Notes under the pieces: model-generated
Seen by the model: the letters and a program-made list of their open reading frames with translations, nothing else
What the model was told of the DNA's origin: nothing
The model's database searches: none
Shown here: positions 17,026-25,865 of the stretch, one piece after another
How positions within the stretch are numbered: position 1 is the stretch's first letter
How the letters are laid out: the number at the start of each line of letters is the position of its first letter
Origin: JAYODZ01 sp965662735
GTDB lineage: Bacteria > Pseudomonadota > Alphaproteobacteria > RS24
Direction: 5' to 3'
Length of the DNA stretch: 64,000 bases
Assembly (NCBI GenBank): GCA_965662735.1
Contig: CBFIIU010000011.1
Span: 8,104-72,103 of the forward strand
Program-made: the position numbers and the translations under genes

Positions 17026-17557
17026 GTTCCTCGAGATAAGCGCCTGCCATAATATCGTCCACCGAGCACAGTGCCAATGCTTGATCAAATGCCACCACAT
17101 AGTGGGCAAGCTGCAGGCTCGACGCCAATTTTTCTTCACTCATGATATTGCGGTCGATCACATCGGCCAAGGCTTGATCGGGTTGAGTCGCGTTAAACGC
17201 AGCATCATAGGCGGCGGCTCGTCCATAAAATGCCTCAGCCATTCGTTTAATTTTTTTAGATACACTGAGATCGCCCACCCCGCCCTCGCGCAATCCTTGA
17301 TCTAAGTCGGCAAAAAATGCGTCAAACAGCCCCTGCCCTAACGCTTCGCGCCCCAAATCGTGTCGTCGCAGGGCGCGCAAATATAAATGAACATGCAAAG
17401 CCAGCACGTCAAACCGACCGTCCAACGTATCGGGAACACCCACACGCTGATAGAAGTCCGGATGTCGTGCACGCTTAACGATACGGGCATAGAGCCGAGC
17501 AATCCGCTTTTCCTCGCGATTTTTTCGAAAAAATCCGAACACAGAACATCCTTCCAT
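16976..17557 (-). CDS. Ubiquinol-cytochrome c chaperone family protein (Cbp3-like)
   Basis: Assembly factor for the cytochrome bc1 complex; the mitochondrial counterpart is Cbp3/UQCC1. The family core is seen in YARIVKRARHPDFYQRVGVP, RFDVLALHVHLYLRALRR and FDAFFADLDQGLREGGVGDL. About 193 residues from ATG 17557; the longer form from 17617 adds unconserved residues. The last 15 residues (LSHQLVQNEPSARIK) come from a 22-bp tandem repeat and are not family sequence. It is divergent from bamE, a common alphaproteobacterial neighbour. Confidence 0.9.
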   Translation of the reverse strand: MEGCSVFGFFRKNREEKRIARLYARIVKRARHPDFYQRVGVPDTLDGRFDVLALHVHLYLRALRRHDLGREALGQGLFDAFFADLDQGLREGGVGDLSVSKKIKRMAEAFYGRAAAYDAAFNATQPDQALADVIDRNIMSEEKLASSLQLAHYVVAFDQALALCSVDDIMAGAYLEEPLSHQLVQNEPSARIK

Positions 17558-17665
17558 TTGCCGCTTCGCCGAAATCAGTATAGCTTGGCGCTCAAGCTTG
17601 CAAGGGGTTAGGAGCATAAACTAATGGTCACCGCTAAAAATCGGAAGTCGCAATTGGGAAAAAAG

Positions 17666-18118
17666 ATGAAAGCCTTTTTATATAGTTCGGCTGTGTCTCT
17701 CGCTTTGATTGGTTGTGCTCCTGTTGTGCATCATCATGGATATGTTTTTGACGAGGTAGAGCTGAGCGCCTTGAAGCGCGGCCAGACCAGCATGACCGAT
17801 GTTACATCTATGCTCGGCTCACCAACGGTCACCTCGACCGTTGAGAACCAAGCGCTTTACTATATTTCGAGCCGCATTGAGTCTTATCTTTTCTATGAAC
17901 CCAAAGAGACCGATCGGCATGTGCTGGCCTTATACTTTGACGAGAATAAAAAGCTGACGGATTACGCGGAATACGGCCTCAAAGACGGCAATATCGTCGC
18001 CTTTGTTGCGCGCGAAAGTGCTACATCAGGACGCGAATTGTCCTTCTTGGAACAAATTTTTGGAAATTTGGGACGGTTTGATGGCGGCGGTGCAACGGGG
18101 CCCATGTCACGCCCTTAA
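17666..18118 (+). CDS. bamE: Outer-membrane assembly lipoprotein BamE (SmpA/OmlA)
   Basis: A 150-residue lipoprotein of the BAM complex. The signal peptide ends in the lipobox LIGC, so the mature N-terminal Cys would be acylated. The SmpA/OmlA core LKRGQTSMTDVTSMLGSPTV is present, followed by the strand region ALYYISSRIESYLFY. I chose ATG 17666 because it places the signal peptide at the N-terminus and has a GGGA site; an upstream ATG at 17624 adds 14 polar residues. A strong terminator follows. Confidence 0.93.
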   Translation: MKAFLYSSAVSLALIGCAPVVHHHGYVFDEVELSALKRGQTSMTDVTSMLGSPTVTSTVENQALYYISSRIESYLFYEPKETDRHVLALYFDENKKLTDYAEYGLKDGNIVAFVARESATSGRELSFLEQIFGNLGRFDGGGATGPMSRP

Positions 18119-18124
18119 TGAGTT

Positions 18125-18176
18125 CAATGCGTTTGCTCAGCAGGTTCGCTCAATACGTTCGTTCAGCAGGTTTGTT
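18125..18176. repeat. 26-bp imperfect direct repeat after bamE
   Basis: Two adjacent copies sharing CAATRCGTTYGYTCAGCAGG, with about five differences, lie just past the bamE stop and before the terminator. Confidence 0.75.
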
Positions 18177-18211
18177 TAATTATGTGTGATTATCCGCACA
18201 CGCGGCATAAA

Positions 18212-18239
18212 AAAGCCCCGATCAGACGATCGGGGCTTT
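18212..18239. terminator. Bidirectional rho-independent terminator between bamE and hppA
   Basis: A 12-bp stem AAAGCCCCGATC / GATCGGGGCTTT with loop AGAC, flanked by an A-run on the left and a T-run on the right. It can stop both bamE (plus) and hppA (minus). Confidence 0.92.
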
Positions 18240-18260
18240 CTTTTTTACGAGAAGCTAAAA

Positions 18261-20372
18261 TTAATGAGCGAGGATCGCGAGCATTAACAAAGCAACAATA
18301 TTCGTAATTTTGATCATCGGGTTCACGGCTGGACCGGCAGTATCCTTGTAAGGATCACCAACGGTATCGCCCGTGACAGCCGCTTTATGCGCCTCAGAAC
18401 CCTTGCCGCCAAAATGACCATCTTCGATGTATTTCTTAGCGTTGTCCCAAGCGCCGCCGCCGGCCGTCATAGACAGCGCCACAAACAGACCTGTCACAAT
18501 AACGCCCAACAGCATGGCTCCAAGTGCCGAGAACGCTGCCGAACGATCAGCAACCGCCTCGATGACGAAATACAGAACCACGGGTGACAAAACAGGCAAT
18601 AAGGATGGAATGATCATTTCCTTAATCGCCGCTTTTGTCAGAAGATCCACAGCCGTTGCATAATCGGGTTTTTCAGTCCCCTTCATAATGCCTGGCTTTT
18701 CACGGAACTGACGACGCACTTCTTCAACAATTGCACCACCTGCTCGACCCACAGCCATCATGCCCATGGCGCCAAACAAATAAGGCAATAATCCACCAAT
18801 GAACAAGCCTGCCACCACGTAAGGGTTAGACAAGGAGAAGTCTGGCGTCACACCCGCAAAATACGGGTAGTCAGCAGCATTCGCCGTGAAAAATTTGAGG
18901 TCCTGCGTGTACGCTGCAAAGAGTACCAAAGCCCCCAAACCTGCAGAGCCAATGGCATAGCCTTTGGTCACCGCTTTGGTGGTGTTGCCAACGGCATCCA
19001 ACGCATCGGTCGTTTCACGAACCGATTCAGGTAGATCTGCCATTTCAGCAATACCGCCAGCATTATCGGTTACGGGGCCAAATGCGTCGAGCGCGACAAC
19101 CATACCTGCCAAAGCCAACATGGTGGTCACGGCGATGCCAATGCCCAACAATCCAGCTAAGTTATAGGTCACGATAATACCGATCACGATCACAAGCGCG
19201 GGCAGAGCCGTTGCTTCCATCGAAACGGCCAGGCCCTGGATCACATTCGTGCCATGCCCGGTTTGTGACGAAGCTGCCACCGACTTCACAGGGCGGAAAT
19301 TAACGCCCGTATAATATTCGGTAATCCAAATGATTAAGCCTGTGATCACCAAGCCTGCAACGCCGCACAAATAGAGTTTCATGCCATCGAAAACTTGTCC
19401 ATCAACAACACGCTGCGTGTCTAAGCCGATAACATGATCGGTCACAAAATAAAGGGCAATCAACGACAACACTGCCGATGCGATAAATCCTTTATACAGC
19501 GCACCCATGATGGAGTTGCTTGCACCCAAACGCACGAAGAATGTGCCAATGATGGAAGTCACGATACATGTTGCCCCAATCGCCAGCGGATACAGCATCA
19601 TGGTCAATGCGTCCGCGCTGAAGAAGATCGAGCTCAACACCATCGTTGCGACAATCGTCACAGCATAGGTCTCGAACAAGTCTGCGGCCATGCCAGCACA
19701 GTCGCCCACATTATCGCCCACATTGTCAGCGATTGTTGCAGGGTTGCGCGGATCATCCTCAGGAATGCCGGCTTCAACTTTCCCAACAAGGTCACCACCG
19801 ACATCCGCGCCTTTGGTGAAAATGCCGCCGCCCAGACGGGCAAAAATCGAGATGAGCGATGCACCGAAACCAAGGGCCACAAGTGCGTCAACAACCTCAC
19901 GCGACGAAGGTGATAGCCCGAATCCAACGAGCAGAACAAAGAAATAAACGGCCACAGACAGCAAAGCGAGGCCCGCAACCAGCATACCGGTGACCGCCCC
20001 TGAACGGAACGCCATCGATAAGCCTGCTGCCAGACTAGTGCTCGCGGCTTGGGTTGTGCGCACATTGGCGCGCACGGAGACCAACATGCCAATATACCCC
20101 GCAGCGCCAGACAATGTGGCGCCGACAATAAAGCCGATCGAGACTTTTAGTCCCAACAAGAAGTAAACAATGATTGCAATCACAACACCAACAACAGCGA
20201 TTGTTGTGTACTGCCGATTTAGATAAGCGCTGGCGCCTGCTTGGATCGCAGATGCGATTTCTTGCATCCGTTCATTGCCTGGATCCGCAGCCAAAATGCT
20301 ACGCACAGCCCAGGCTCCATAAACGATCGCCAAGATACCGGCACCGATGATAAGCCACATAAGAGTGCTCAT
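18261..20372 (-). CDS. hppA: Proton-translocating membrane pyrophosphatase, K+-independent type
   Basis: Integral membrane pump that couples pyrophosphate hydrolysis to proton export, with about 16 membrane helices over 703 residues. The PPi-binding motif DVGGDLVGKVEAGIPEDDPR and the NVGDNVGDCAGMAADL motif are intact. The K+-site region reads GNTTKAVTKGYAIGSAGLG; Lys and Thr at the two deciding positions mark the K+-independent class. ATG 20372 has a GTGGGG site upstream; a GTG at 20384 is less likely. It gives energy saving under low ATP. Confidence 0.97.
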   Translation of the reverse strand: MSTLMWLIIGAGILAIVYGAWAVRSILAADPGNERMQEIASAIQAGASAYLNRQYTTIAVVGVVIAIIVYFLLGLKVSIGFIVGATLSGAAGYIGMLVSVRANVRTTQAASTSLAAGLSMAFRSGAVTGMLVAGLALLSVAVYFFVLLVGFGLSPSSREVVDALVALGFGASLISIFARLGGGIFTKGADVGGDLVGKVEAGIPEDDPRNPATIADNVGDNVGDCAGMAADLFETYAVTIVATMVLSSIFFSADALTMMLYPLAIGATCIVTSIIGTFFVRLGASNSIMGALYKGFIASAVLSLIALYFVTDHVIGLDTQRVVDGQVFDGMKLYLCGVAGLVITGLIIWITEYYTGVNFRPVKSVAASSQTGHGTNVIQGLAVSMEATALPALVIVIGIIVTYNLAGLLGIGIAVTTMLALAGMVVALDAFGPVTDNAGGIAEMADLPESVRETTDALDAVGNTTKAVTKGYAIGSAGLGALVLFAAYTQDLKFFTANAADYPYFAGVTPDFSLSNPYVVAGLFIGGLLPYLFGAMGMMAVGRAGGAIVEEVRRQFREKPGIMKGTEKPDYATAVDLLTKAAIKEMIIPSLLPVLSPVVLYFVIEAVADRSAAFSALGAMLLGVIVTGLFVALSMTAGGGAWDNAKKYIEDGHFGGKGSEAHKAAVTGDTVGDPYKDTAGPAVNPMIKITNIVALLMLAILAH

Positions 20373-20499
20373 ATTATACCCCACTAATTTTCCAATATTT
20401 GGATGGGAGGCTACCCTCTCAGCAACCCCCAGTTAAGTGCCGAGAAAATGCCAAAAAAATCACGCCGTGGCAACCAATCAGGCTAAAAAGGCTTGATTT

Positions 20500-21453
20500 T
20501 TATTCGAAATGATCGAATCCACGCCTGAGAAACCGGATCGATAGGCCTTCATCGTTCGAAAAGACTGTCTCTGGCTTGGCTGCACCTGCCTCGCTGACGC
20601 GCCCGATTCGATGAAGAGAGAGCTCCGCTTGGCGCGCCGTCTCCTCAATGAGGGCGCGATGTTCAGCCGACGCGGTGAACACGGTTTGATAGTCGTCGCC
20701 CCCTGACACCAGCGCTTCCCATCCATGCGTTTCGACATAGCGGCGCCCCTGCTCGGAAATGGGAATGTCTGATAGCCTGATCTCGATGACGCAGCCGCTC
20801 GCCAGGGCTAAATGATCGAGATCGGCGGCGAGGCCATCCGAGATATCAATTGATGCATGCGCCCATCTAGCTAATTTTTGAGCAAATTCGCGCGGGGGTT
20901 GGGGAGCGCAATAAGCGCGCCGCACGGGATCATCCGGCGCCAGATCGGGTAAAATTCGTCCCAAATAGCCGTCTCCAATCGTGCCCGTCACGTAAACATC
21001 ATCGCCCTGGCGCGCCCCGTGTCGAGCAATCATCTGCCCCTGGGGCACGAGACCGTGGACCACCAAGCTCACAAAACCCGAACCGCTAACCGTATCCCCG
21101 CCCCATAACGCCATCTCATATGTTTCAATGGCTGCACCAAATTCCGATGCGAAACGCGAACACCAGGCAATGTCCCAATCCGGTGATCGTCCAAACGTCA
21201 ATAAACACCCCCAAGGGGTGCTTCCTTTGGCGATAAGATCAGAGACAGCGCTTCCAACCAGCCGACGCGCAACCAATTCAGCTGACGCGCCTTCCTCAAA
21301 ATGAACACCGCGCACCAAAGCATCCACTGAAATCACTATATCTTGCCCTGGTGGCGGCACAATTACTGCGGCATCATCTGCTAAAGCAAGGCTCTCCGCG
21401 GTTTTTGCCCACGGCGCGAACAAGGTAGAAATAAGATCAAATTCACTGGTCAT
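20500..21453 (-). CDS. thiL: Thiamine-monophosphate kinase
   Basis: Phosphorylates thiamine phosphate to thiamine diphosphate. It belongs to the PurM-like ATP-binding fold: EFDLISTLFAPW at the start, DDAAVI, then SAVSDLIAKGSTPWGCLL and WGGDTVSGS. DISDGLAADLDHLA in the C-terminal domain is diagnostic. Length (317) is normal. It follows nusB on the same strand, 44 bp away, as in most proteobacteria. Confidence 0.95.
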   Translation of the reverse strand: MTSEFDLISTLFAPWAKTAESLALADDAAVIVPPPGQDIVISVDALVRGVHFEEGASAELVARRLVGSAVSDLIAKGSTPWGCLLTFGRSPDWDIAWCSRFASEFGAAIETYEMALWGGDTVSGSGFVSLVVHGLVPQGQMIARHGARQGDDVYVTGTIGDGYLGRILPDLAPDDPVRRAYCAPQPPREFAQKLARWAHASIDISDGLAADLDHLALASGCVIEIRLSDIPISEQGRRYVETHGWEALVSGGDDYQTVFTASAEHRALIEETARQAELSLHRIGRVSEAGAAKPETVFSNDEGLSIRFLRRGFDHFE

Positions 21454-21497
21454 GATGTGTCCAGTCGCAGCGGGTCACGGGCCCTTTGGGCCTTTCT

Positions 21498-22013
21498 CTA
21501 GCTGTTTGCTGCAAAATCTTTGGCGACACGGTCCAAAACAGCATTTACCATGCCCACTTCCGGCCCCTCGAAAAAACTATGCGCAATATCGGTATATTCC
21601 GACACTAAAATCTTACTATTGGTTTCAACCAAATTCATGAGCTCGAAAGCGCCCGCGCGGAAAATTGCCCGCATGGTGCTGTCCACGCGCGCCAGCGGCC
21701 AACGGTCGGAGAGCCGGTCATTCACGGCTCGGTCGATGGCGACTTGGTCGCTGACCACACCGCGCATTATCCGATCAAATAAAGCGTCATCAACATCTGA
21801 AAAGGAGAGTTCCTCCTGATCGTGATCGAGGCGATAGGCTTTAAACTCGTCAATAATATTCTCGAGAGGCGACTGCGCGATATCCATTTGATACAAGGCC
21901 TGAACCGCAAAGAGCCGCGCCGCTGTTCGGTCTATATGGCCCTTTTTTGCCTTACGGTCCTTCGCCTCAGACTCCTTCGATTTAAGATCTTCCGAGTTTG
22001 GATCGCTCGACAT
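21498..22013 (-). CDS. nusB: Transcription antitermination factor NusB
   Basis: RNA-binding factor of the rRNA antitermination complex. The NusB fold starts at DRTAARLFAVQALYQMDI and ends near GPEVGMVNAVLDRVAKDF. A 28-residue charged N-terminal extension rich in Lys, Glu and Ser precedes it. I chose ATG 22013, four bases after the ribH stop; longer in-frame starts run into ribH. Length 171. Typical ribH-nusB-thiL order. Confidence 0.95.
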   Translation of the reverse strand: MSSDPNSEDLKSKESEAKDRKAKKGHIDRTAARLFAVQALYQMDIAQSPLENIIDEFKAYRLDHDQEELSFSDVDDALFDRIMRGVVSDQVAIDRAVNDRLSDRWPLARVDSTMRAIFRAGAFELMNLVETNSKILVSEYTDIAHSFFEGPEVGMVNAVLDRVAKDFAANS

Positions 22014-22017
22014 CGAA

Positions 22018-22443
22018 TTACGATTTTCCGTGAAGGTTTTTGATTTCCAGCAGACGCAGAGCCGCATATGCCGCTGCACCCCCTTTATCTTTTTCGCTGG
22101 CGCGCACGCGTGCCCAGGCTTGGGCCTCGTTTTCAACCGTCTGGATCCCATTGCCGATGGGCAGCCCTTGAAGGGTTAAGTCCATAATCCCGCGCGCACT
22201 CTCATTACACACGGTGTCATAATGCGAGGTTTCGCCGCGAATAACCACACCAAGAGCGACGAATGCATCAAACTGACCCGATTGATGCGCGTACCGAATG
22301 GCAGCCGGAATTTCCAAAACGCCCGGAACATGAACGCGAGACACGGTTGCCCCATGTGCATTGGCCACGGCCTCGGCACCTTCTACCAAAGCGTCAGCCA
22401 TGTCTGGATAAAACCGTGCTTCAACCAACAATAATTGGGTCAT
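22018..22443 (-). CDS. ribH: 6,7-dimethyl-8-ribityllumazine synthase
   Basis: Condenses the pyrimidine intermediate with dihydroxybutanone phosphate in the penultimate step of riboflavin synthesis. The substrate motifs VPGVLEIPAAIRYA and ALGVVIRGETSHYDTVCNES, with the catalytic His, are present. Length (141) is normal. A 149-bp gap separates it from the upstream ribB gene; I see no convincing FMN riboswitch there. Confidence 0.95.
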   Translation of the reverse strand: MTQLLLVEARFYPDMADALVEGAEAVANAHGATVSRVHVPGVLEIPAAIRYAHQSGQFDAFVALGVVIRGETSHYDTVCNESARGIMDLTLQGLPIGNGIQTVENEAQAWARVRASEKDKGGAAAYAALRLLEIKNLHGKS

Positions 22444-22592
22444 AATATTCTCTTCTCCATACGCATCTTATCCCAACACGCCTCTTCTATCCGCATTTCA
22501 GCGTCTCGCGCCGTTTGACCGGCTTTGACTTTATCAATTCCGTGCATGTGAGCCTTCTGTATAAGCCTGTTCTAGCGCGAAGCGCCTCTGTT

Positions 22593-23699
22593 TCAATCCG
22601 AAAAAATCGACTGTTGACCAACAATGCGGAGATCATAGCCATGAACCGCCGCCAAGCTACGCTGGGTATCTGACAGCACAATAATGTCATGCACCCCCAA
22701 ATCAGCCAGAATTTGCGCTCCGACACCATATTCGCGCAAACGCGGCGCCCCCTTCTCTCCACTCTCAGGAGCAACTGCCTCCGAAAAAGGACGCGATGAC
22801 GTGTTGCGGATCAGAATAAAAATTCCACGACCCGCCTCATCGATCAGCCGAAGGCTCTCGCGGAGTAATGTGCCGCGCGGGCCTCCCGAGCCCAGCAAGT
22901 CGGCCGATGTTGCCTCGGAATGAATTCGGGTCAATACCGGTTCTGGCGTTGATATATCACCTTTGATAAGTGCTATATGTTCTTCATTTTCCACATTATT
23001 TCGATATATTAAACTTTTAAATTCACCACCCGTTTCTGTCACAATTTCGCTTTCATGAACGCGCGAAATCAAGCTGTCTTTACGTCGACGATAGGCGATA
23101 AGATCGGCAATGGTTCCCAATTTGAGGCCGTGTAATTGCGCAAATTGAACGAGGTCTGGTAACCGGGCCATTGAGCCGTCATCGTTCATAATTTCGCAGA
23201 TCACGCCAGCAGGATACAGCCCCGCGAGACGCGAGAGATCAACGGCCGCCTCAGTGTGGCCCGCCCGGATCAGCACGCCACCATCGCGCGCCACAAGCGG
23301 GAAAACGTGCCCCGGGGACACAATATCGGAGGCGCCTTTTGTCGGATCGATGGCCACCGATATGGTGTGCGACCGATCATGGGCTGAAATACCTGTTGAG
23401 ATGCCCTCTCGTGCCTCGATTGACACGGTAAAAGCTGTCTGATGACGCGATTGGTTGCGCGAAGACATAAACTCGAGATTGAGTTTTTCGGCGCGATCAT
23501 TGGTCATCGCAAGACAAATTAAGCCACGTCCATATTTGGCCATAAAATTGATCGCCTCGGGCGTCGCCATTTGAGCAGGAATAATTAAATCCCCCTCATT
23601 CTCTCGATCTTCCGCATCGACGAGAATAATCATCTTACCGTTGCGGGTATCTTCAATAATATCCTCGGGCGGGGATATGAAAGGCGCAAACTCACTCAT
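22593..23699 (-). CDS. ribB: 3,4-dihydroxy-2-butanone-4-phosphate synthase with degenerate GTP cyclohydrolase II domain
   Basis: Residues 1-200 form an intact DHBP synthase (DAEDRENEGDLIIPAQMA, SIDPTKGASDIVSPGHVFPL-like stretch, RAGHTEAAVDLSRLAG). The C-terminal half is a GTP cyclohydrolase II fold in which the three zinc cysteines are lost: the expected HSECxTGD...CDC site reads HSEATSADLLGSGGP. It is therefore a RibBX-type protein whose second domain cannot be a zinc enzyme; a real RibA should be encoded elsewhere. ATG overlaps the ribE stop (ATGA). Confidence 0.9.
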   Translation of the reverse strand: MSEFAPFISPPEDIIEDTRNGKMIILVDAEDRENEGDLIIPAQMATPEAINFMAKYGRGLICLAMTNDRAEKLNLEFMSSRNQSRHQTAFTVSIEAREGISTGISAHDRSHTISVAIDPTKGASDIVSPGHVFPLVARDGGVLIRAGHTEAAVDLSRLAGLYPAGVICEIMNDDGSMARLPDLVQFAQLHGLKLGTIADLIAYRRRKDSLISRVHESEIVTETGGEFKSLIYRNNVENEEHIALIKGDISTPEPVLTRIHSEATSADLLGSGGPRGTLLRESLRLIDEAGRGIFILIRNTSSRPFSEAVAPESGEKGAPRLREYGVGAQILADLGVHDIIVLSDTQRSLAAVHGYDLRIVGQQSIFSD

Positions 23700-24301
23700 G
23701 ACTTTTGAAACTCCTGAAGCCGCGCAACATAGCGCGCCAATACATCTATTTCGATATTGATCCGGTCGCCCGACTGAGCATTGCCCCAGCAGGTGACGGC
23801 TTGTGTGTGGGGGATCATATTAACGGTAAACTGACAGTGATTGACAGAGTTTACAGTAAGCGATGTGCCATCCAATGTCACGGAGCCCTTGGTGGCGATA
23901 AAAGGCGCAAGATTTTCAGGCGCCTCGAACGTGAATTTCTGGCTCGCTCCATCTGGCTGAATGTCAACAATTTGGCCAACGCCGTCCACATGTCCGGAAA
24001 CAATGTGCCCCCCTAACTCATCCCCGATACTCAGCGCCCGCTCGAGGTTCAAGCGCGTTCCAACTTGCCACGCACCAGCGGTGGTCACAGATAAGGTTTC
24101 ACCCGACGCATCGACGAAAAAGAGAGCCCCATCTGCCGTGGGATCAATTTTAGTCACGGTGAGGCATACCCCCGAACAGGCAATCGAGGCGCCAAGATCA
24201 ATCGTCGCCGCCTCATAGCCACAGCTTATGGCAAATTGGCGATCTCCATGATCTTCGATCGCTTCAATCACGCCGATATCTGTAATAATTCCAGTAAACA
24301 C
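23696..24301 (-). CDS. ribE: Riboflavin synthase (alpha chain)
   Basis: Dismutates two lumazines to riboflavin. Two lumazine-binding barrels are visible, each with an SxACSGVCLTV-like or TKGSVTLDGTSLTV motif, and the N-terminal FTGIITDIG is diagnostic. The start must be the GTG at 24301, because FTGI follows it directly and AAGGA lies six bases upstream; an ATG at 24303 is out of frame. Length 201. Two bases separate it from ribD. Confidence 0.95.
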   Translation of the reverse strand: MFTGIITDIGVIEAIEDHGDRQFAISCGYEAATIDLGASIACSGVCLTVTKIDPTADGALFFVDASGETLSVTTAGAWQVGTRLNLERALSIGDELGGHIVSGHVDGVGQIVDIQPDGASQKFTFEAPENLAPFIATKGSVTLDGTSLTVNSVNHCQFTVNMIPHTQAVTCWGNAQSGDRINIEIDVLARYVARLQEFQKS

Positions 24302-24303
24302 AT

Positions 24304-25377
24304 TTATTCCTTCTCTAAACGACCATCCGTCTTGCGCCGCCAAACAACCAAGCGATCTGCGCCTAAAGGACGATCCTCATATAGATGCATTGTGGTCGGT
24401 ATATCATCTATTCCGATATAAGTCAGATCAGAAGATCCCTCCATAGGAAGATGATGGGGCGCTCTTAAGATCGCCAGCTGATCGACCACGCCTGTGCGCC
24501 AAAAGGCACGCGCCAATCGCGGGCCGGCCTCGACCAGAACACGATTGACACCTGTCTCTGCAAGATCTTCGAGAACCGCCATAATATCGGCCTGATCGTC
24601 TTGCGTAAATGCGAAGGGGCGTATTGCCGCCTGCAGGGGGGAAATTGGTTTTTGCGTATAGATTGTGACGCCGGAACGATCGAGATGACAGCCAGGCGGA
24701 AAATTTCCGCTTCTGTCGAGCACAAGGCACTCCGGAGATCGCATTAATGGCAGACGGCAGGTCATCTGGGGATTATCGGCGCTCACCGTTCCCGACCCGG
24801 TGATCAAGACATCATGACGAGACCGCAATCCATGCACCCATCGCCGCGACAGCTCACCGGTAATTTGCGGGGACTGCCCTTCTGGCGTGCGCATAAACCC
24901 ATTAGCGCTGACCGCAACTTTGAGTGTAATCGCGGGACGACGCTCAGCTTGTCGAGATAAATAGCCTTCCAACACATGCCAAGCCCGCGCTTCGTCGCAT
25001 CGATCAACACCAATCGACTGCTGCAGAAGATAGGCGCTGCCCTTTCCCGCCGTTCGCGGATCTGGGTCGATACAGGCTACCACCACACGCGCAATGCCTG
25101 CCTCAGCTAACAGCCGCGCGCAAGAAGGCGTGCTTCCCTCATGCGCACACGGCTCAAGTGTGACATAGGCCGTGGCGCCCTGGGCCCGCGCCCCCGCTAT
25201 TTTCAGGGCTTGTGCTTCGGCATGGGGGCGCCCACCATCAGCGGTGCGGGCAATAGCGATAACTTCATTTTGTTGATTGACGATCACGCAGCCCACGGGA
25301 GGGTTTGGGGATACTCGGCCTAAGCCGCGTTCAGCCACGCGGGCAGCCATATCCATAAAGCTGTGATCATTTGACAT
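24304..25377 (-). CDS. ribD: Bifunctional riboflavin deaminase/reductase RibD
   Basis: Carries out the second and third steps of riboflavin synthesis. The deaminase domain has the zinc motif GGRPHAEAQAL and TLEPCAHEGSTPSC. The reductase domain follows (VAVSANGFMRTPEGQSPQI, DVLITGSGTVSADNPQMTCR). About 357 residues. I used ATG 25377; a GTG nine bases upstream has a G-rich site and is possible. It lies 26 bp after nrdR. Confidence 0.95.
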   Translation of the reverse strand: MSNDHSFMDMAARVAERGLGRVSPNPPVGCVIVNQQNEVIAIARTADGGRPHAEAQALKIAGARAQGATAYVTLEPCAHEGSTPSCARLLAEAGIARVVVACIDPDPRTAGKGSAYLLQQSIGVDRCDEARAWHVLEGYLSRQAERRPAITLKVAVSANGFMRTPEGQSPQITGELSRRWVHGLRSRHDVLITGSGTVSADNPQMTCRLPLMRSPECLVLDRSGNFPPGCHLDRSGVTIYTQKPISPLQAAIRPFAFTQDDQADIMAVLEDLAETGVNRVLVEAGPRLARAFWRTGVVDQLAILRAPHHLPMEGSSDLTYIGIDDIPTTMHLYEDRPLGADRLVVWRRKTDGRLEKE

Positions 25378-25403
25378 TTGGGACACGCTATGCCCCCAAA
25401 GGC

Positions 25404-25859
25404 TTAGTCGTTATCAGACATTTCGCCGAGGAAAGCCTCGAAATCTTTGGCCTCGCGGAAATTACGATATACGGAAGCAAACCGAACGTAAGCGACTTGA
25501 TCCAAGGCATATAAGCCCTCCATCACCAGCTCACCGATAACTTTGGCGGGAATCTCAGACTCTCCGAGATTCTCGAGCCGGCGAACAATCCCCGAGACCA
25601 TACGCTCGATCCGCTCGGGTTCAACTGGGCGTTTTCGCAGGGCGATTTGCACAGAACGCATAAGCTTGTCCCGATCAAAGGGCACTTTTCGACCCGTATT
25701 TTTAATAATGGTCAGCTCACGCAATTGGATGCGCTCAAAAGTGGTGAAGCGTCCGCCACAATCTTGGCAAATACGACGCCGACGGATGACCGTATTGTCT
25801 TCAGTTGGACGACTGTCTTTTACCTGCGTATCCGCATTAGAACAATAGGGGCAACGCAT
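25404..25859 (-). CDS. nrdR: Transcriptional repressor NrdR
   Basis: ATP/dATP-sensing repressor of ribonucleotide reductase genes. The N-terminal zinc ribbon MRCPYCSNADTQVKDSRP and CQDCGGRFTTFER is complete and the ATP-cone follows. Length (151) is standard. It sits between glyA and ribD as in many alphaproteobacteria. The nrd genes it should regulate are not in this window. Confidence 0.97.
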   Translation of the reverse strand: MRCPYCSNADTQVKDSRPTEDNTVIRRRRICQDCGGRFTTFERIQLRELTIIKNTGRKVPFDRDKLMRSVQIALRKRPVEPERIERMVSGIVRRLENLGESEIPAKVIGELVMEGLYALDQVAYVRFASVYRNFREAKDFEAFLGEMSDND

Positions 25860-25865
25860 TGAAAA

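Noticed and set aside
22444..22592. FMN riboswitch in the riboflavin cluster
   Set aside because: The 149-bp gap before ribH lacks the conserved FMN-element boxes as far as I can see, and ribD has only 26 bp upstream.
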